Shown here: in pieces, positions 5,399 through 6,519 of the stretch
Layout: each line of letters opens with the position of its first letter
Position numbering within the stretch: the stretch's first letter is position 1
Program-made: the position numbers and the translations under genes
Source: Spirochaetales bacterium
GTDB taxonomy: Bacteria > Spirochaetota > Spirochaetia > SPDA01
Direction of reading: 5' to 3'
Length of the DNA: 6,519 nt
NCBI GenBank assembly: GCA_004525155.1
Contig: SPDA01000107.1
Span: 1 to 6,519, forward strand
Notes under the pieces: generated by a model
What the model saw: only the letters and a program-made list of their open reading frames with translations
Database searches by the model: none
What the model was told of the DNA's origin: nothing

Positions 5399-6185
5399 CA
5401 TTATCGATATACATATACCGCACACCTGGGTTTTTTTTGCGGGCATCTTCATGGGCGCGGCATTGAGCCAGGCCACTGTCATACCTTCCCGCACCGCGAA
5501 TCCGGAGGCCGTAAAATCGAGGAAGTGGACAATCTGCTGGATTTTGCTCTCCTTCTCCTTTGTCTGCGGTGTTTGCGCGGTTTTCTTTCCCGGCGCGAAA
5601 AATATTATTGATCCGGGCCTGCCTTTATACGCGGGCATCGTAACCGGCGTGTTTTTTCTCGCGTTCCGTTTCAAGAAAGCCGTCGGCCTGCCGGTTTTTC
5701 TTATCGCCGTAATCGCCGTAATCCTTCTGGTCTATGAGTTCAAGCCGCTGTATGCGCGGAGCGGTCAGGCGGAAGCGGCGGAGTTCACGATTCTATCCCG
5801 GCGGGACAGCACCTACGGAATTGAAGTGCGTGCAGCCGGAACCTCATCCCTGCTCGACGTGCCGGACGGGGAAATATCGGTATTCTGCCGTACCATGGAT
5901 CTTCATAAATACTATCCGCTCGGCGGAGGCCGGCATCTCTACCGTTTCGGAGGATTCAGGGTTTTTACTGAAAAGGATGAAAAAACGGCGGATATACCCT
6001 ATGGGGACGGAAGTTCAGCGGAATATCTGCTTGACTGGATGGTGAGAAACCGTTTGAAGATACCGGGCATAAGGGCCGCTGCAGCCGAGACCGGGTTTTT
6101 CACTCCCGTGCTGCTGCAGACCTACCGCGTTCTTCTGGATGATGAAGGCGGAATTTCCGTTACGCCTGTGTTTTCACAGGACTGA
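5388..6185 (+). CDS. Unrecognised four-helix membrane protein with C-terminal soluble domain
   Basis: I do not recognise this 265-residue protein. Four hydrophobic segments are visible at about 12-32, 46-66, 76-95 and 99-118, followed by a soluble part from about 125 to the end that alternates short hydrophobic and charged stretches and looks beta-rich, ending with helix-like residues around 210-235. By the positive-inside rule, basic residues after helix 1 (SRTANPEAVKSRK, 34-46) and between helices 3 and 4 (RFKK) place those loops in the cytoplasm. That puts the N-terminus outside and, with four helices, the C-terminal domain outside too; this is tentative because the first helix is only moderately hydrophobic. 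Start ATG 5388 overlaps the peptidase stop by 11 nt. AAGG lies only 3 nt before it, so translation probably depends on coupling to the upstream gene. An in-frame TTG at 5364 lacks a ribosome binding site. No catalytic motif is evident. Confidence 0.75.
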   Translation: MNFSIIDIHIPHTWVFFAGIFMGAALSQATVIPSRTANPEAVKSRKWTICWILLSFSFVCGVCAVFFPGAKNIIDPGLPLYAGIVTGVFFLAFRFKKAVGLPVFLIAVIAVILLVYEFKPLYARSGQAEAAEFTILSRRDSTYGIEVRAAGTSSLLDVPDGEISVFCRTMDLHKYYPLGGGRHLYRFGGFRVFTEKDEKTADIPYGDGSSAEYLLDWMVRNRLKIPGIRAAAAETGFFTPVLLQTYRVLLDDEGGISVTPVFSQD

Positions 6186-6209
6186 CGGCCCTGGTTTGCG
6201 CCGTGTTTT
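6185..6209 (+). terminator. Small intrinsic-terminator-like hairpin after the membrane protein gene
   Basis: ACGGC (6185-6189) pairs with GCCGT (6200-6204) around a 10-nt loop, followed by G and TTTT (6206-6209). It begins at the last base of the stop codon and lies between two converging genes. The stem is only 5 bp and the T-run 4, so it is a weak candidate. Confidence 0.35.
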
Positions 6210-6519
6210 AACGCAGCAGTTCCAGAAACACGTTGACAGCCTGGAGAGGAATACCATTATGTTCCGCGAGGAGAGGAATGGCCATGTTTGCCTGCGAGGC
6301 TGACGGAATAGTGCTTAAATCGGTGCCTGATTTGTAGGAGAAGGGGATTCCCACCTTCCAGTTCAGTTTGAGTATGGTTTTAGGCCCGAGATAGATTCCG
6401 CCTTCAATGCCGATGTGCCAGCCGCCCTGGGTAAAGGAAAAGGCCGGCGTATTCAGGATGTCGCCGCTTTCCTTAATCAGGTTCCAGCCGAGAAAAAAGC
6501 CCGTATAAGGCGTCAGGGC
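6208..6519 (-). CDS. C-terminal fragment of a beta-barrel-like protein (5' part outside window)
   Basis: A minus-strand frame stays open from the window edge to TAA at 6210-6208, giving 103 residues. It reads ALTPYTGFFLGWNLIKES, then FTQGGWHIGIEGGIYLGP and TILKLNWKVGIPFSY. These have the alternating polar/hydrophobic pattern, glycines and aromatic girdle residues of outer-membrane beta-strands joined by short turns. The end (AVNVFLELLR) could be a last strand but lacks the canonical C-terminal aromatic residue. The family cannot be named from the fragment. The upstream half with start and any signal peptide is outside the window. It converges on the membrane-protein gene with a 22-nt gap. Coding is supported by the long frame without stops and codon choice like the neighbours; the barrel reading is inference. 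Confidence 0.6.
   Translation of the reverse strand, partial: ALTPYTGFFLGWNLIKESGDILNTPAFSFTQGGWHIGIEGGIYLGPKTILKLNWKVGIPFSYKSGTDLSTIPSASQANMAIPLLAEHNGIPLQAVNVFLELLR

Noticed and set aside
5081..5674. A 197-codon minus-strand frame across the peptidase/membrane-protein junction.
   Set aside because: It is antisense to two better-supported coding regions, shows no domain pattern, and has no fitting ribosome binding site that I could see.
1..6519. Search for CRISPR repeats, tRNA or rRNA genes, insertion-sequence ends, toxin-antitoxin or phage genes.
   Set aside because: None was seen by reading; the window is almost fully accounted for by housekeeping-type genes, and the only gap over 100 nt (3718-3883) is explained by promoters.

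Overview
The window reads as an ordinary chromosomal stretch of a Gram-negative-type bacterium with mid-range GC. Signs are the dense packing, AGGAG-type ribosome binding sites, recognisable sigma70-type promoters, and a partial gene whose product looks like an outer-membrane beta-barrel. A branched-chain amino acid (HAAT) ABC transporter, an iron-type alcohol dehydrogenase and an M32 carboxypeptidase together suggest an anaerobic or fermentative, amino-acid-using organism. A spirochaete or a deltaproteobacterium-like lineage is my low-confidence guess; nothing in the window fixes the taxon.

Layout. Bases 1-2475 (+) hold the 3' part of a liv operon: livM (permease, probably cut at its 5' end by the window edge), livG and livF (the two ATPases), with livM and livG separated by 5 nt and livG and livF overlapping by 11 nt. 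The substrate-binding protein and the LivH permease are not in the window and probably lie upstream. Bases 2476-3717 (-) hold a group III iron-containing alcohol dehydrogenase. It runs tail-to-tail into livF with no bases between the two stop codons, and a nested hairpin across this junction may end transcription from both sides. Bases 3718-3883 are a divergent promoter region: a very good TTGACC-18-TATAAT promoter faces the dehydrogenase, an extended -10 promoter faces the peptidase, and an imperfect palindrome overlaps the dehydrogenase -35 box. Bases 3884-5398 (+) encode a full-length M32 (Taq-type) metallocarboxypeptidase with every family motif. Its stop overlaps by 11 nt the start of an unrecognised four-helix membrane protein (5388-6185, +). 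At the right edge (6208-6519, -) lies the C-terminal 103 residues of a protein with beta-barrel-like sequence, convergent to the membrane protein, with a small hairpin plus T-run between them.

How the genes fit together. The liv genes import branched-chain or related amino acids (or amides), and the M32 peptidase trims amino acids from peptides in the cytoplasm. The dehydrogenase would reduce aldehydes or ketones to alcohols, or the reverse. A shared role in amino acid or peptide fermentation is an inference from adjacency only. I found no mobile element, CRISPR array, RNA gene or defence system. The least ordinary signals are a three-armed nested inverted repeat inside the peptidase gene (4861-4896), an altered metal-site loop in the dehydrogenase, and the unrecognised membrane protein coupled to the peptidase.
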